56,167 bases of DNA from JALYUA01 sp038229875 (GTDB lineage Bacteria > Acidobacteriota > Thermoanaerobaculia > UBA5066 > Gp7-AA6), in contig JBBROA010000010.1 of NCBI GenBank assembly GCA_038229875.1, forward strand, positions 1-56,167. The letters run 5' to 3'. Made by a program: the position numbers and the translations under genes. Below the pieces are notes generated by a model. The model searched no databases. It had not been told where the DNA came from and saw only the letters and a list, made by a program, of their open reading frames with translations. How positions within the stretch are numbered: the stretch's first letter is position 1; every line of letters starts with the position of its first letter. Below are positions 32,329 through 40,873 of this stretch, one piece after another.

Positions 32329-33623
32329 GTCCGCGCGACCAGCGATCGCATCCCGACCTGCTCAAGCCGGCGGGGCCGAATTTCGGCGTCGCACCGCCGC
32401 GTGGTGCGGAGCCTCCCCGGCGCGGGATGTTCTCCTCGCTGCGTCACCGCCCGTTTCGCACCTACCTGATCGGCCTGTTCCTCTCGAACATCGGCAGCTG
32501 GATGCAGACGGTCGCGCAGGGCTGGCTCGTGTTCCGCCTCTCTGACTCGGCCCTCGTGCTCGGGCTCGTCACATTCGCCGGCTCGATCCCGACGCTCCTC
32601 CTCGCGCCGCTTGCCGGCGTCGCCGCCGACCGGTTCGACCGGCGCAAGCTCCTCGTGGTGACGCAGAGCATCCAGCTCGCGACGGCGTTTTTTCTGGCGT
32701 TTGCCACCGCGCGCGGCTTCGTCTCCGTGCATCTCGTGGCGGCGCTCGCGTTCGTGAACGGGATCGCGAACGCGTACACGACGCCTTCGCACCAGTCGCT
32801 GTTCATCGATCTCGTGGGACGAGACGACCTGATGAACGCGATCTCCTTGAACTCGATGCAGTTCAACCTGTCGAGGGTCATCGGGCCCGTGATCGCCGGA
32901 TTTACGATCGCGGGTCTCGGAGAAACCGGCTGCTTTCTGCTTAACGGGGTGTCGTTTCTCCCGTTCCTGATCGCCATCCTCCGCCTCCCGGGCCCGACCC
33001 CCCGGCGGCGCAAGCCAAAAGGCTCGTGGGTGGAGCTCCGCATCGGGCTCCGGTTTGCGAGACGCGACGCGGTGCTGCCGCCCCTGCTCATTCTGTGCGC
33101 CTCGCTCGCCGTGTTCGGAACACCGGCGGTGACGCTCGCGCCTCTTTACGCTCGGCGCCTGCTCGACGTGGGCCCGAAGGGGCTCGGCGGCATGCTGTGC
33201 GCCGTTGGGATCGGGGCGGTGGCGACCGCGCTCGGCCTCGCCCGCAAAGGCGACTTCGCGAACAAGGGACGCGCCCTCCTCGTGGCCGCCTCCGCGTTCG
33301 CGGTCTCGGTCGCGGCTCTCGCGATCGCTCCGACGTACGCGATCGCGCTCGCCGCGCTGGCGCTGCTCGGGGGCGCGATGATGTCCTCCTCCTCGATCAT
33401 CAACACCCTGATGCAGACGCGATCTCCCGACAAACTGCGAGGCCGCATCATCTCCCTCTACGCACTGGCCTGGTCGGGTTTCGTCCCGATCGGAAACCTC
33501 CAGGCAGGCGCGATGGCGGAACACTTCGGACCGGCAGCGTCGCTGCTCGTGGGCGCCGCGGGCATAGCGGCGACACTCGCGATGATCCGGGTCTTCAAGC
33601 CGGTGCCGCCCGATCTGGCGTGA
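32325..33623 (+). CDS. MFS exporter (EntS/Bcr-like, MFS_3 type)
   Basis: 432 aa with twelve helices after a 35-residue cytoplasmic N-terminus. Typical MFS_3 text: FRTYLIGLFLSNIGSWMQTV-AQGWLVFRL, the loop motif AGVAADRFDRRKLLVVTQSI, and LGGAMMSSSSIINTLMQTRS-PDKLRGRIISLY. Relatives export siderophores or drugs. The GTG start at 32325 overlaps the symporter stop. Frequently seen in Acidobacteriota as stand-alone exporters; substrate unknown. Confidence 0.87.
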   Translation: MSPRDQRSHPDLLKPAGPNFGVAPPRGAEPPRRGMFSSLRHRPFRTYLIGLFLSNIGSWMQTVAQGWLVFRLSDSALVLGLVTFAGSIPTLLLAPLAGVAADRFDRRKLLVVTQSIQLATAFFLAFATARGFVSVHLVAALAFVNGIANAYTTPSHQSLFIDLVGRDDLMNAISLNSMQFNLSRVIGPVIAGFTIAGLGETGCFLLNGVSFLPFLIAILRLPGPTPRRRKPKGSWVELRIGLRFARRDAVLPPLLILCASLAVFGTPAVTLAPLYARRLLDVGPKGLGGMLCAVGIGAVATALGLARKGDFANKGRALLVAASAFAVSVAALAIAPTYAIALAALALLGGAMMSSSSIINTLMQTRSPDKLRGRIISLYALAWSGFVPIGNLQAGAMAEHFGPAASLLVGAAGIAATLAMIRVFKPVPPDLA

Positions 33624-33669
33624 GCGCACGGAAAGTGGACCGCGGAAAGGCTTCGACTCTCCGGACCAA

Positions 33670-33689
33670 ATCCGGCTACTCAGCCGGAT
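33670..33689 (+). terminator. Perfect 8-bp hairpin after the MFS gene
   Basis: ATCCGGCT, loop ACTC, AGCCGGAT. It lies 47 bp after the MFS stop and has no T-run, so it may be an mRNA 3' end stabiliser or a factor-dependent termination site. Confidence 0.4.
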
Positions 33690-33720
33690 ATCAGGAACGC
33701 ACGAGCTCCCTCCGGGGCCT

Positions 33721-33942
33721 CCTCACTCCGACCCCCTCCCCTACGCGGGGACAGGGAGGTGGCGCGCTTTCACCACCGTGGCGGATACGCTCGCCCCGAG
33801 AGGAGTCTCCCGACCAGAGGGAGGGAGGAGCCTCTCGGGGCGGGAGCCGAAGCGAACGAAGGAACGAGCCGAGCGGTCGAGCCGACAGGCGAGCCGCTCG
33901 GCGGTCGGCGAAGCCGACGTCCCGTAGTGAGCGGAGGCGACG
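33721..33942 (+). repeat. Dispersed structured repeat, copy 4
   Basis: Has CCCCGAGAGG/CCTCTCGGGG and a perfect GCCGAGCGG/CCGCTCGGC stem. The last hairpin is reduced to GTCGGC/GCCGAC with a 3-nt loop, and the outer stem GGAACG/CGTCCC has one mismatch. It ends GCGGAGGCGACG at 33942, 19 nt before the ATG at 33962. The right flank here is GTGGGTATATC rather than the TTA seen in the other copies. Confidence 0.85.
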
Positions 33943-33961
33943 TGGGTATATCGTTTTGCCG

Positions 33962-34837
33962 ATGAAGCGCGCCGGGGTGGGGTTGGCCATATTTCTCCTG
34001 GCGTCTGGAGCGGTCCTGCCCCTCGACCGGGCCGACGAGCCGTTTCCTCCGAAGGGTCGCTACAACAATTCGACGCACCGGTACTTCCCCGACCTCGAGG
34101 CTCGGTTGAACGCGGTCCGCTACGGTCGGTGGCGGGCGCTCGAGATCGCCTGGGCCTCCGGGATCGACCGGCGGCTCGACTCGCAGTTCTCCTCCTACCT
34201 GCTCGGTCTCCTCGCAAGCCCGCCGCGGTTTGCACCGGAGGCGGATCGGGTCGCTCCGCGCTTCGCACGCGAGGCGTCCCCGATCTTCCGGGCTCTGCGC
34301 TGGGGACAGGTGCTCGAGCAGCAGCTGATCGACGTCCTCGCCTCCCCCGACGCGAGCCCGAGTCTGTCGTCGCTGCGCCTGACCCGGTCGCTCGACCTCT
34401 ACCGCCGCGAGCGCTGGGCGCTGGGCGAGCCGCCGACGGAGGTCTCGGGCCAGACGGTGGTCTCGGCCGCGCCGGTGTCCGCGCGGATCCTCTCGGCGGG
34501 CACGCGGCTGTTCGCGGCGGCCGCGGAAGACCTGGCCGCGTCCGACTTCGGCCAGCAGCGATGGAAGGTGCGCACGACCGTCGCGGAGTTCGACCGGTCG
34601 TACGCCGCCGAGCGGCCTCCACAAGATTCCACTTATCGCTCGAGCGCGCCGACGATCCTCCAGCGGTACCCCGGGTACGCGGAGCACCTGGACCGCCTGG
34701 CCCGCTTCCGCCTCGAGGTCTATCTCGCCCTCCTTCCGGGCGGAGAGACACCCTCCGCGTGCCGCGAACGGGACGCGCGGATCGCCGAGGTCGCGCGCCG
34801 CTACGGAATTGTGCCGACGGGAATCCATGGTCAGTAG
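33962..34837 (+). CDS. Secreted hypothetical protein, 291 aa
   Basis: Unrecognised. It starts with a signal peptide (MKRAGVGLAIFLLASGAVLP) and continues as a mostly helical, Arg/Glu-rich protein: YFPDLEARLNAVRYGRWRAL, SQFSSYLLGLLASPPRFAPE and PTILQRYPGYAEHLDRLARF. The block RYNNSTHRYFPDLEARLNAV is a good probe for a homology search. It overlaps the following outer-membrane protein gene by 11 bp, so the two are likely co-expressed envelope proteins. A possible -10 box (TATATC) lies 9 nt before the ATG, directly at the end of repeat copy 4. Confidence 0.75.
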   Translation: MKRAGVGLAIFLLASGAVLPLDRADEPFPPKGRYNNSTHRYFPDLEARLNAVRYGRWRALEIAWASGIDRRLDSQFSSYLLGLLASPPRFAPEADRVAPRFAREASPIFRALRWGQVLEQQLIDVLASPDASPSLSSLRLTRSLDLYRRERWALGEPPTEVSGQTVVSAAPVSARILSAGTRLFAAAAEDLAASDFGQQRWKVRTTVAEFDRSYAAERPPQDSTYRSSAPTILQRYPGYAEHLDRLARFRLEVYLALLPGGETPSACRERDARIAEVARRYGIVPTGIHGQ

Positions 34838-35603
34838 CCGGCGAATCCTGTGCGGAGCGCTCCTGCTTCTCGCCGCCCGGCTGGCCGGCGCGCAGCTGCT
34901 TTCCAATCTGGAACGCGATCGGCCTCTCGCAATCGAGGACGCGCGGCCCGTGCCCTACCGTGCTCTGTCCGGGTCCGCCGACTGGACGTATTCGCTGCGG
35001 ACAGGAAGTCTCAACGACTACGGCCCCGGGTTTTCGGTGCTCTACGGCGCGATGCGAGGGCTCGAGATGGGCGCCGCGATGAGATGGGTGACCCGGCCGG
35101 AGCGCAACGCGAATCGCGGGATCGCTTCCGGCGACCTGATGATCCACGCGCTCTATCAGCTCTCCGAGGAGACGTCGTCCATGCCAGCGTTTTCAGCACG
35201 CATCGGCGCGCAGTTTCCGACCGGTCTCGCCTCGAAGGGAACCGACGTCGAGCTCTCGGCGCTCGGGACGCGCTCGTTCGACACGTTCCGGGCCCACGCG
35301 AACTTCCGGTACACGCGGCTCGGGGCCACGGTTCGCACGGAGCGGGCGGAGCGCCTCGAAGGGGTCGCCGGGATCGACTTCGTTCCGGGAAGACGCGGAC
35401 TGACCGACACCTTGGTGATCGCGGACGCCGCCATCCGGTCCAATCCCGTCGTGGGGGGGACCGCGATCATCCAAATCGAGCTCGGAGCCCGGCGGCGCAT
35501 CGGGAGCCAGACATTTCTCTTCGGAGGAGGATCCTCGGAGCTCACGGGAAGGAACGACCGCGCGCGTCTTCGATTGAGGCTGGGACTGACCCACTTCTAC
35601 TGA
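34827..35603 (+). CDS. Putative outer-membrane beta-barrel protein
   Basis: 258 aa. Signal peptide RRILCGALLLLAARLAGA followed by many alternating amphipathic strands (YGAMRGLEMGAAMRWVTRPE, FRAHANFRYTRLGATVRTER, IIQIELGARRRIGSQTFLFG) and a C-terminal strand ending in Phe-Tyr (LRLRLGLTHFY), the usual barrel-insertion signal. It resembles porin-like proteins of the MetA-pathway type, but the assignment is loose. ATG 34827 fits the signal peptide. It overlaps the upstream secreted protein. Confidence 0.75.
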   Translation: MVSSRRILCGALLLLAARLAGAQLLSNLERDRPLAIEDARPVPYRALSGSADWTYSLRTGSLNDYGPGFSVLYGAMRGLEMGAAMRWVTRPERNANRGIASGDLMIHALYQLSEETSSMPAFSARIGAQFPTGLASKGTDVELSALGTRSFDTFRAHANFRYTRLGATVRTERAERLEGVAGIDFVPGRRGLTDTLVIADAAIRSNPVVGGTAIIQIELGARRRIGSQTFLFGGGSSELTGRNDRARLRLRLGLTHFY

Positions 35604-35684
35604 TTCGGGTCGGGAGCCGATTGCCGATGAGTGGACCGCGGAGTACCGCGTCTCGCTCCCGCCGGTCGCTCGGCTCCGTCCGCG

Positions 35685-36854
35685 TCAGTGCCCGAAGAGC
35701 GGTGGCTCCTCCAGGCATTCGAACGGAAAATCTTTCTGGCCTCGCAGCGACGCGATCTCCCAGAACGTCTTCTCGCCCTCCCACTCGCGCAGAGGCTGAT
35801 AGAGGAACGCGTGTCCCTGGCAGTTGTTTGGCCGCTCGAAATACACGACGCACGCCCCGGCGCCGCGGGCCCCCGCGCGGACGCGGGTCGCGTCCGGGTA
35901 CCGCTTCTTCACGACCTCGACCGGATCGAACGACCAGGCGTCGGGAGGCTCCCGCCGCTGGCGATCCCGCATCTTCTCGATCTCGCTCGAAAACCCGGTC
36001 TGGTGGACGAGCCCCCAGTAGGAGAGCTCAACCGCCGAACGGTCGCTGGTCCAGGGATCCTCCGGGGCATCGGCGGAGATCCGGAACCGGTTCTGGCCGA
36101 AGATGAAGAAAGTCCGGAGCGTGAAGCTGCGGTACCGGTCGGGAAGCTCGCGGCTCAGAAAGGTGTCGACCGCGAGGCGGCGCTCGATTCCGTTGGGATC
36201 GATCGATACGGCAACGGACGCGCGAGGGAGTGAAACGGAAAACGTCTGCTCGAGCTTCCCCTTCATGAGGCGCAAGGCGAGCGTCTCGTTCAATCCCGTC
36301 TCCCCCGGATGCAGCATCTGAAAGACGACCTGCGGCCGGTCGTCGAAGCGAAACCGGATGCTTCGAAAGGACAACAGCTGGTCGCAACTCGAGAGATCGT
36401 CGCTCTGACCGCACCGCAGCGGAACGTGCGCGATGAAGAGCGGCTTCCACTCGTCGCCGACCTTCTTGAGCACCGCGAGCAATGGACTCTCGAACGGGAG
36501 CCGATAGCGGGAAACGAACCCGAGTGTCGGCACATCGGCCGGCAACTTCACGACCGTACCGATGCCGTCGACCAGAACCTCGCTGACTCCGTCGCGGTCG
36601 AGGTCCACTTCCTCTACGTGGATCAGCCGCGAGAAAGAGAGATCCCGGCTCGAGAAACGGACTCGCTCGCGAGGCATCATTCCCCGGCGGGTCTCTTCGA
36701 CGCGCGGCGGCGCCTGGGGGGTCGGGATCCGGGTCGGAGTCGGGCTCGACGCCGCGCGGGGCCGGGCGGCCGGCACGGGGGGTCCCGCCGCTTCGGCCGC
36801 GGCGGACAGCAGAAGGGCGGACAGGACCGCCAGGAGGCCGAACGCGTGGCGCAT
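35685..36854 (-). CDS. Secreted hypothetical protein with an EF-hand-like repeat
   Basis: 389 aa. A signal peptide (MRHAFGLLAVLSALLLSAAA) is followed by a Pro/Ala/Thr-rich linker (about 25-50) and a globular region. The segment VDLDRDGVSEVLVDGIG looks like the calcium-binding loop of FG-GAP/VCBS-type repeats. The rest (LIHVEEVDLDRD, FFIFGQNRFRISADAPEDPW, SAVELSYWGLVHQTGFSSEI) matches no family I know. It converges on the outer-membrane protein gene (81-bp gap). The ATG at 36854 is preferred because it begins the signal peptide. Confidence 0.75.
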   Translation of the reverse strand: MRHAFGLLAVLSALLLSAAAEAAGPPVPAARPRAASSPTPTRIPTPQAPPRVEETRRGMMPRERVRFSSRDLSFSRLIHVEEVDLDRDGVSEVLVDGIGTVVKLPADVPTLGFVSRYRLPFESPLLAVLKKVGDEWKPLFIAHVPLRCGQSDDLSSCDQLLSFRSIRFRFDDRPQVVFQMLHPGETGLNETLALRLMKGKLEQTFSVSLPRASVAVSIDPNGIERRLAVDTFLSRELPDRYRSFTLRTFFIFGQNRFRISADAPEDPWTSDRSAVELSYWGLVHQTGFSSEIEKMRDRQRREPPDAWSFDPVEVVKKRYPDATRVRAGARGAGACVVYFERPNNCQGHAFLYQPLREWEGEKTFWEIASLRGQKDFPFECLEEPPLFGH

Positions 36855-37020
36855 GGGTCGTGGTGCCTCGAATGGAGTTGGAGAAAGCTCGAACATTGTG
36901 GGTCCTCGGGAGCGGATGTTCAATCGGAATCCGGCAGAACGGCAGAAGGGCAGCCGGCCGGGCTCAGTCCCGGCGCCGAGGCTGGGCGAGCCGGCGGGCG
37001 GGGCGGGCAGAGCGGTTGAT

Positions 37021-37026
37021 TAAGAT
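37021..37026 (+). promoter_or_regulatory. -10 box of the amidohydrolase gene
   Basis: TAAGAT ends 8 nt before the TTG start at 37035; no Shine-Dalgarno sequence is present. Confidence 0.35.
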
Positions 37027-37034
37027 GGCGCCCC

Positions 37035-37880
37035 TTGCGCATTTTCGACTGCCACATCCACGTCCAGCCCTGGCGGCAGATGCACCCCGCGGCGCGGGCG
37101 TTAATGACCCGCGGACGCCCGGACGTCGAGGCGGTCCAGCGCGCGCAGGACGATCCGGAGGAGCTGCTGAGAACCATGGACGCTCAGGGGATCGAGCGCG
37201 CCGCCCTCATCAACTATTCGGCTACCGAGGTGATGGGTTTCGACACGACCGTGAACGAGTGGGTCTCCTCATTCGTGAAGGGGCACGCCGACCGGCTCGT
37301 CGCGGTCGGCTCGGTGCATCCTCGGGAGACGGCAAACGCGGGCGAGCGGGCCGAAAGGCTTTTCGGCGATCTCGGCATCCGCATGCTGAAGATCCATCCG
37401 CCCCACCAGATGTTCGCGGCGAACGCGTATCGAGACGGCGACGAGGCTCTCGGGCAGATCTACGCGGCGGCCGAGCGGGCGGGACGGCCCGTCATGATCC
37501 ACACCGGAACGTCGGTCTTTCCGGGCGCCCGCAACCGGTTCGCCGACCCCATGGCCGCCGACGACGTCGCAATCGACTTCCCGAAATTGACTCTCATCCT
37601 CGCGCACGCGGGAAGGCCGCTGTTCATGCCGACCGCGCTCTTCCTGGCCCGCCGTCACGCGAACGTGCATCTCGATCTCTCCGGCATTCCGCCGAAGAAG
37701 CTCCTCGAGTACCTGCCTCGCTTAGACGAGCTGGCCGACAAGTGCCTCTGGGGGACGGACTACCCGAGCCCCGGCGTTCTCTCGATGCGGCGCAACGTCG
37801 AAGATTTCCTCGCGCTGCCGCTGACGGAAGAGACCAGGCAGAAGATCCTGTGGGACAACGGCGAGAGGCTGATCCCGTGA
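37035..37880 (+). CDS. Amidohydrolase family 2 (TIM-barrel metal-dependent hydrolase)
   Basis: 281 aa. First metal-binding motif FDCHIHVQP at the N-terminus, then RMLKIHPPHQMF, VMIHTGTSVFPG, LTLILAHAGRP and the catalytic-Asp region KCLWGTDYPSPG. The group includes decarboxylases such as aminocarboxymuconate semialdehyde decarboxylase and many uncharacterised lactonases. TTG 37035 is the only start that keeps the DCHIHV strand. The stop overlaps the GTG of the 3-hydroxyacyl-CoA dehydrogenase gene, which suggests a shared degradative pathway. Confidence 0.87.
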   Translation: MRIFDCHIHVQPWRQMHPAARALMTRGRPDVEAVQRAQDDPEELLRTMDAQGIERAALINYSATEVMGFDTTVNEWVSSFVKGHADRLVAVGSVHPRETANAGERAERLFGDLGIRMLKIHPPHQMFAANAYRDGDEALGQIYAAAERAGRPVMIHTGTSVFPGARNRFADPMAADDVAIDFPKLTLILAHAGRPLFMPTALFLARRHANVHLDLSGIPPKKLLEYLPRLDELADKCLWGTDYPSPGVLSMRRNVEDFLALPLTEETRQKILWDNGERLIP

Positions 37881-38788
37881 ACGCTCCGCAGCAGCCGGCA
37901 CCGCAGCAGACTGGAGGGAAGGGCAGCCGGGTGCTGGTGGTCGGGGGCGGCACGATGGGCCGCGGGATCGCGGGTCTCTGCGCGCTCGCCGGATACGAGA
38001 CGCTCGTCTACGAAGCGGACGCCGCGGCGCGGGAGCGCGTGCTTCCCTCCATTCGCGGCTCCTGGGAGCGCGCGGTGGCCTCGGGCAGGCTGGACGCGGA
38101 AAAAGTCCAAAGGGCAGCCGAGCAGCTCGGGACGATCCATTCGCTCGAAGAGGGTCGCTCCGCGACGTACGCGGTCGAGGCGGTGTACGAATCTCTCGCA
38201 CTCAAGGAGCAGATCTTCGGCGAGCTCGACCGGCTCTGCCCGGAGGCCCGCTTGCTCGGGAGCAACACGTCGTCGCTTTCGATCGGCTCGATCGCCCGCT
38301 CGACGTCCCGCCCGGACCGGGTCATCGGGGTTCACTTCTTCAATCCCGTGGCGGTGATGCCCCTGATCGAGATCGTGTATTGCCCAGAGACGTCCGAGGC
38401 GACGATCGCCGCCGCGGAAGGGTTTGCCGCGACGCTTGGGAAAAAAACGGTTCGCGTCCGGGACGCTCCCGGCTTCGCCACATCGCGGCTCGGGGTGGCC
38501 CTTGGACTCGAGGCGATGCGGATGGTGGAAGAGGGGATCGCGTCCGCCGGCGACATCGACCGGGCGATGGAGCTCGGGTACGGGCATCGGATGGGACCCT
38601 TGAAGACGACGGACCTCGTCGGCCTGGATGTCCGGCTCTCGATCGCCGAAGCGCTCGCGGCAGGACTCGACCCGGTGCGGTTCGCGCCGCCGAAGATCCT
38701 TCGTAAGCTGGTCGCGGAAGGGCGGCTCGGTAAGAAGTCGGGGCGGGGCTTTTATCGCTGGGTGGGCGACGAGGCGAAGGAGGAGTAG
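37877..38788 (+). CDS. 3-hydroxyacyl-CoA dehydrogenase family protein
   Basis: 303 aa. NAD-binding Rossmann motif VLVVGGGTMGRGIAGLCALA (residues 19-38), catalytic region LLGSNTSSLSIGSIARSTSR and the His/Glu pair in VIGVHFFNPVAVMPLIEIVY, then the C-terminal dimer domain MELGYGHRMGPLKTTDLVGL with KSGRGFYRW at the end. It oxidises L-3-hydroxyacyl-CoA to 3-ketoacyl-CoA in beta-oxidation-like pathways. No enoyl-CoA hydratase domain is fused. GTG 37877 overlaps the amidohydrolase stop. Confidence 0.9.
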   Translation: MNAPQQPAPQQTGGKGSRVLVVGGGTMGRGIAGLCALAGYETLVYEADAAARERVLPSIRGSWERAVASGRLDAEKVQRAAEQLGTIHSLEEGRSATYAVEAVYESLALKEQIFGELDRLCPEARLLGSNTSSLSIGSIARSTSRPDRVIGVHFFNPVAVMPLIEIVYCPETSEATIAAAEGFAATLGKKTVRVRDAPGFATSRLGVALGLEAMRMVEEGIASAGDIDRAMELGYGHRMGPLKTTDLVGLDVRLSIAEALAAGLDPVRFAPPKILRKLVAEGRLGKKSGRGFYRWVGDEAKEE

Positions 38789-38790
38789 CC

Positions 38791-38832
38791 GTCAGCTGTC
38801 AGTTCGCAGATGTCAGCTCTCAGCCAGCGCGG
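38791..38832 (+). repeat. 7-bp-period tract after the hydroxyacyl-CoA dehydrogenase gene
   Basis: Units gtcagct, gtcagtt, cgcagat, gtcagct, ctcagcc, agcgcgg, beginning 2 nt after the stop codon. A second, C-rich tract (gcccttc units) follows up to 38897. Confidence 0.65.
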
Positions 38833-38897
38833 CGACGCCCGGAGCCATCCCCCGCCTTCCGCCCTTCGCCTTTTCCCGCCCTTCGCCCTTCGCCTGA

Positions 38898-39509
38898 TCA
38901 CACATCGCTCAGGTCCAGCAACTTGGGAATCGGAGGCCGCGAGGCCGCCGGAGCGGGAGGCGCCGCCCTGCGGTCGGACAGAAGCCGGGCGGTGACCACG
39001 AGGATGACGAGGGCTACGGCGATCTCGGCGCCGAAGAACGACGTCGACAGGCGGTGGTAGCGGTCGAGCAGGATCTTCGAAGGGTCGTTCGCGGGCAGGC
39101 GGTCGATCAGGCCAGGAGCCTCGGTTCGGATCTTGTCGATTGGCGGGATCAGGAGCTTCTCGATCACGACGGCGGCGATCATCCCGACGACCGGCGCCCG
39201 CGTGAGGAGAGACTTCTGCAGCCGCGGAGCCGCGGACCAGCGGCCCAGGAGCCAGGAGGTCAGGAAGAGGATCGCGAAGCTCGCCTCGGCAAACCAGCAG
39301 GCGCGGATCAGGATCGGGCTCTGGAGCGCTCCGGCGAGGTCCCGGGTCGGCAGGATGCGGAAGGCGGCAGGGGCAACGGCAGCGCCGAAGAAGAGGGGCG
39401 GACCGATCGCGAGAGCGAGCGCGAACAGGTGAGCGGCGAGGACGAGGGTGAAGAGCCCGGGCGACGGCGGACGCGGGATGGAAGGCGCAGGCGCAGGCGA
39501 CCGCCTCAT
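38898..39509 (-). CDS. DUF4149-like integral membrane protein
   Basis: 203 aa, four helices: LFTLVLAAHLFALALAIGPP, CWFAEASFAILFLTSWLLG, GMIAAVVIEKLLIPPIDKI and FGAEIAVALVILVVTARLL. The conserved text PPLFFGAAVAPAAFRILPTR near the first helix is typical of small DUF4149 proteins. Function unknown. ATG 39509 overlaps the stop of mqnD (ATGA), so it is read in the mqnD operon. Confidence 0.78.
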   Translation of the reverse strand: MRRSPAPAPSIPRPPSPGLFTLVLAAHLFALALAIGPPLFFGAAVAPAAFRILPTRDLAGALQSPILIRACWFAEASFAILFLTSWLLGRWSAAPRLQKSLLTRAPVVGMIAAVVIEKLLIPPIDKIRTEAPGLIDRLPANDPSKILLDRYHRLSTSFFGAEIAVALVILVVTARLLSDRRAAPPAPAASRPPIPKLLDLSDV

Positions 39510-40411
39510 GGACCCTGTCCGCTTCCCGATTCCCGATTCCCGTTTCTCGCTTCCTCCTCCTCGCGCGGCCCGGGCGCGTACTCGGCCGTCACGGCGGGAA
39601 TGAGGCCCGCCACGTGGGCGCGATCGAGAAGTAGCTGCACCGCCCGGCGGCCGGCCGGACCGTACGCGCGGGTCCACTCGTTGACGTACATCCCGACGAA
39701 TCGGTCGGCCTTCTTCGGGTCGAGGCCCCGCGCGTACCGCATGGCGTGCGCGAGCGCCGCCTCGCGGTGTGAAAGGCCGTACTCGATCGAGCGCGAAAGC
39801 GCGCGGGAGATCCGCGCGACGCGTTCCGAACCGAGATCCCGCCGCACCACGTTGCCGCCGAGTGGCAGTGGAAGGCCGGTCTCCTCTTTCCACCAGTGTC
39901 CGAGATCGACGATTTCCGTCAGTCCCTCGTCGGCGAATGTCAGCTGCCCTTCGTGAATCAGCACGCCGGCTTCGATCTCGCCGTCGCGGACTCCCTCGAG
40001 GATCGTGTCGAACGGGCGGAGCTCCGTTCGCACGCCGGGCGCCCAGAGGCAGAGCGCCAGGGCCGCGGTGGTGCGCGCTCCGGGCGATGCCACGGTCACG
40101 GCGCCCGAAGCGACCTCATCGCGGGTCATCGGCCGCCGCGAGACGAGCACCGGCCCGTAGCCGTCTCCAAAGGAGGCGCCGTGGGGCAGGAGCAGGTATC
40201 GGTCCGCGAGAAAGGCGTACGCGTGGAAAGAGACGGCGGTGACCGCGAGCTCCCCCGAGAGGGCGCGGCGGTTCAACGACTCGATGTCGGAGAGCTCGTG
40301 ATGGAACGAGAGGCCCTCGGTGTCCACGAGTCCCTCCGCGAGCGCGTAGAACATGAACGCGTCGTCGGAGTCGGGGCTGTGGGCGAGCGTGATGCGATCG
40401 GAGTTCGTCAC
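39506..40411 (-). CDS. mqnD: 1,4-dihydroxy-6-naphthoate synthase MqnD (futalosine pathway)
   Basis: Converts cyclic dehypoxanthine futalosine to 1,4-dihydroxy-6-naphthoate in the alternative menaquinone route. The 301-aa periplasmic-binding-protein-like fold begins ITLAHSPDSDDAFMFYALAE and has ELAVTAVSFHAYAFLADRYL, LLPHGASFGDGYGPVLVSRR and GVLIHEGQLTFADEGLTEIV-DLGHWW. All match this family as I recall it. The start is GTG 40411, with TAGAAT 6 nt upstream. The last dozen residues (EEEEARNGNRESGSGQGP) come from a 7-bp-period repeat, so the true domain ends about 20 residues earlier. Menaquinol made here would feed the Act/Cox chain. Confidence 0.82.
   Translation of the reverse strand: MTNSDRITLAHSPDSDDAFMFYALAEGLVDTEGLSFHHELSDIESLNRRALSGELAVTAVSFHAYAFLADRYLLLPHGASFGDGYGPVLVSRRPMTRDEVASGAVTVASPGARTTAALALCLWAPGVRTELRPFDTILEGVRDGEIEAGVLIHEGQLTFADEGLTEIVDLGHWWKEETGLPLPLGGNVVRRDLGSERVARISRALSRSIEYGLSHREAALAHAMRYARGLDPKKADRFVGMYVNEWTRAYGPAGRRAVQLLLDRAHVAGLIPAVTAEYAPGPREEEEARNGNRESGSGQGP
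39523..39557 (+). repeat. 7-bp-period tract within the 3' end of mqnD
   Basis: Units ttcccga, ttcccga, ttcccgt, ttctcgc, ttcctcc (plus strand). The repeat encodes the C-terminal low-complexity tail of MqnD. Confidence 0.7.
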
Positions 40412-40417
40412 GCGGCG

Positions 40418-40423
40418 ATTCTA
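40418..40423 (-). promoter_or_regulatory. -10 box of mqnD, leaderless arrangement
   Basis: TAGAAT on the minus strand ends 6 nt before the GTG at 40411, the same spacing as at msrC, marR and padR. Confidence 0.45.
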
Positions 40424-40581
40424 TTTCGGGATCACCGCGGCGTCGCTCGGAAGCGCTCTTCGATCGCGGCGAGGAGAGGCGCGGAAGGCGCGGCGCTCGC
40501 GCGCGCGACGACCTCTTCTTCCTTGACTTCCGAGAGGCGGAAGCTGAGAATGAATAAAATTCTTTTTGCAAGAAATTTATG
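40424..40581. other. Spacer upstream of mqnD with a possible minus-strand coding remnant
   Basis: A minus-strand frame reads LSEVKEEEVVARASAAPSAP-LLAAIEERFRATPR and ends in a stop at about 40434. It has no ATG, GTG or TTG start, and an in-frame stop closes it upstream. It may be the tail of a lost gene or chance. The right half (about 40545-40581) is AT-rich and leads into the promoter at 40582. Confidence 0.25.
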
Positions 40582-40609
40582 TTGTGCTCAGCGAGGAAAC
40601 TTCTAAAAT
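40582..40609 (+). promoter_or_regulatory. Promoter of the lysine-rich peptide transcript
   Basis: TTGTGC (40582-40587) and TAAAAT (40604-40609) with a 16-bp spacer, in an AT-rich patch that stands out from the GC-rich background. The predicted start is at the base of the hairpin at 40611-40646. Confidence 0.5.
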
Positions 40610-40610
40610 G

Positions 40611-40646
40611 AAATCGCCGGGTGGGTTGCAGCCCAACCGGCGATTT
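40611..40646 (+). ncRNA. Strong 5' leader hairpin (possible structured RNA)
   Basis: AAATCGCCGG (40611-40620) pairs with CCGGCGATTT (40637-40646); TGGG/CCCA extends the stem around a 6-nt loop. It would sit at the very 5' end of the transcript from the 40582 promoter. Two smaller GC hairpins (GGGCG/CGCCC and CGCCCC/GGGGCG near 40690-40720) lie between it and the peptide gene. It may stabilise the mRNA, regulate translation or belong to a separate small RNA. It does not match a riboswitch class I know. Confidence 0.45.
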
Positions 40647-40773
40647 TAGGAACGTATGCGCAATCAATCGTTCGGCAGCGACAGACTGAGGGCGACACGC
40701 CCCTCCACGGGGGCGGCAAAATTAGCATCTCGCCCGCAGGCTGTCAATCGGCTGTCGGGAGGGAGGTGACATC

Positions 40774-40845
40774 ATGGCTACCAAGAAGAAGGCCGCTTCC
40801 AAGAAGGGCGGATCCAAGAAGGCGAGTTCGAAGAAAAAGAAGTAA
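40774..40845 (+). CDS. 23-residue lysine-rich peptide
   Basis: Eleven of 23 residues are lysine, arranged as KK-xxS pentads (KKAAS, KKGGS, KKASS, then four Lys). A very strong ribosome binding site (GGGAGGTGA) lies 6 nt before the ATG, and a perfect UUCG-loop terminator follows 28 nt after the stop, so this is a complete, independent transcription unit. The composition resembles the tails of histone H1-like or other nucleic-acid-binding proteins, which suggests binding to DNA, RNA or ribosomes. I know no named family. Standard gene callers would skip it because of length. Confidence 0.7.
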   Translation: MATKKKAASKKGGSKKASSKKKK

Positions 40846-40873
40846 GTAACTCAAGTACTTACGATTCTTTGCT

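Noticed and set aside
36933..36966. 8-bp-period tract (GGCAGAAC-like) between divergent genes
   Set aside because: Only three weak units; not enough to separate it from ordinary GC-rich spacer, and the period differs from the 7-bp tracts.
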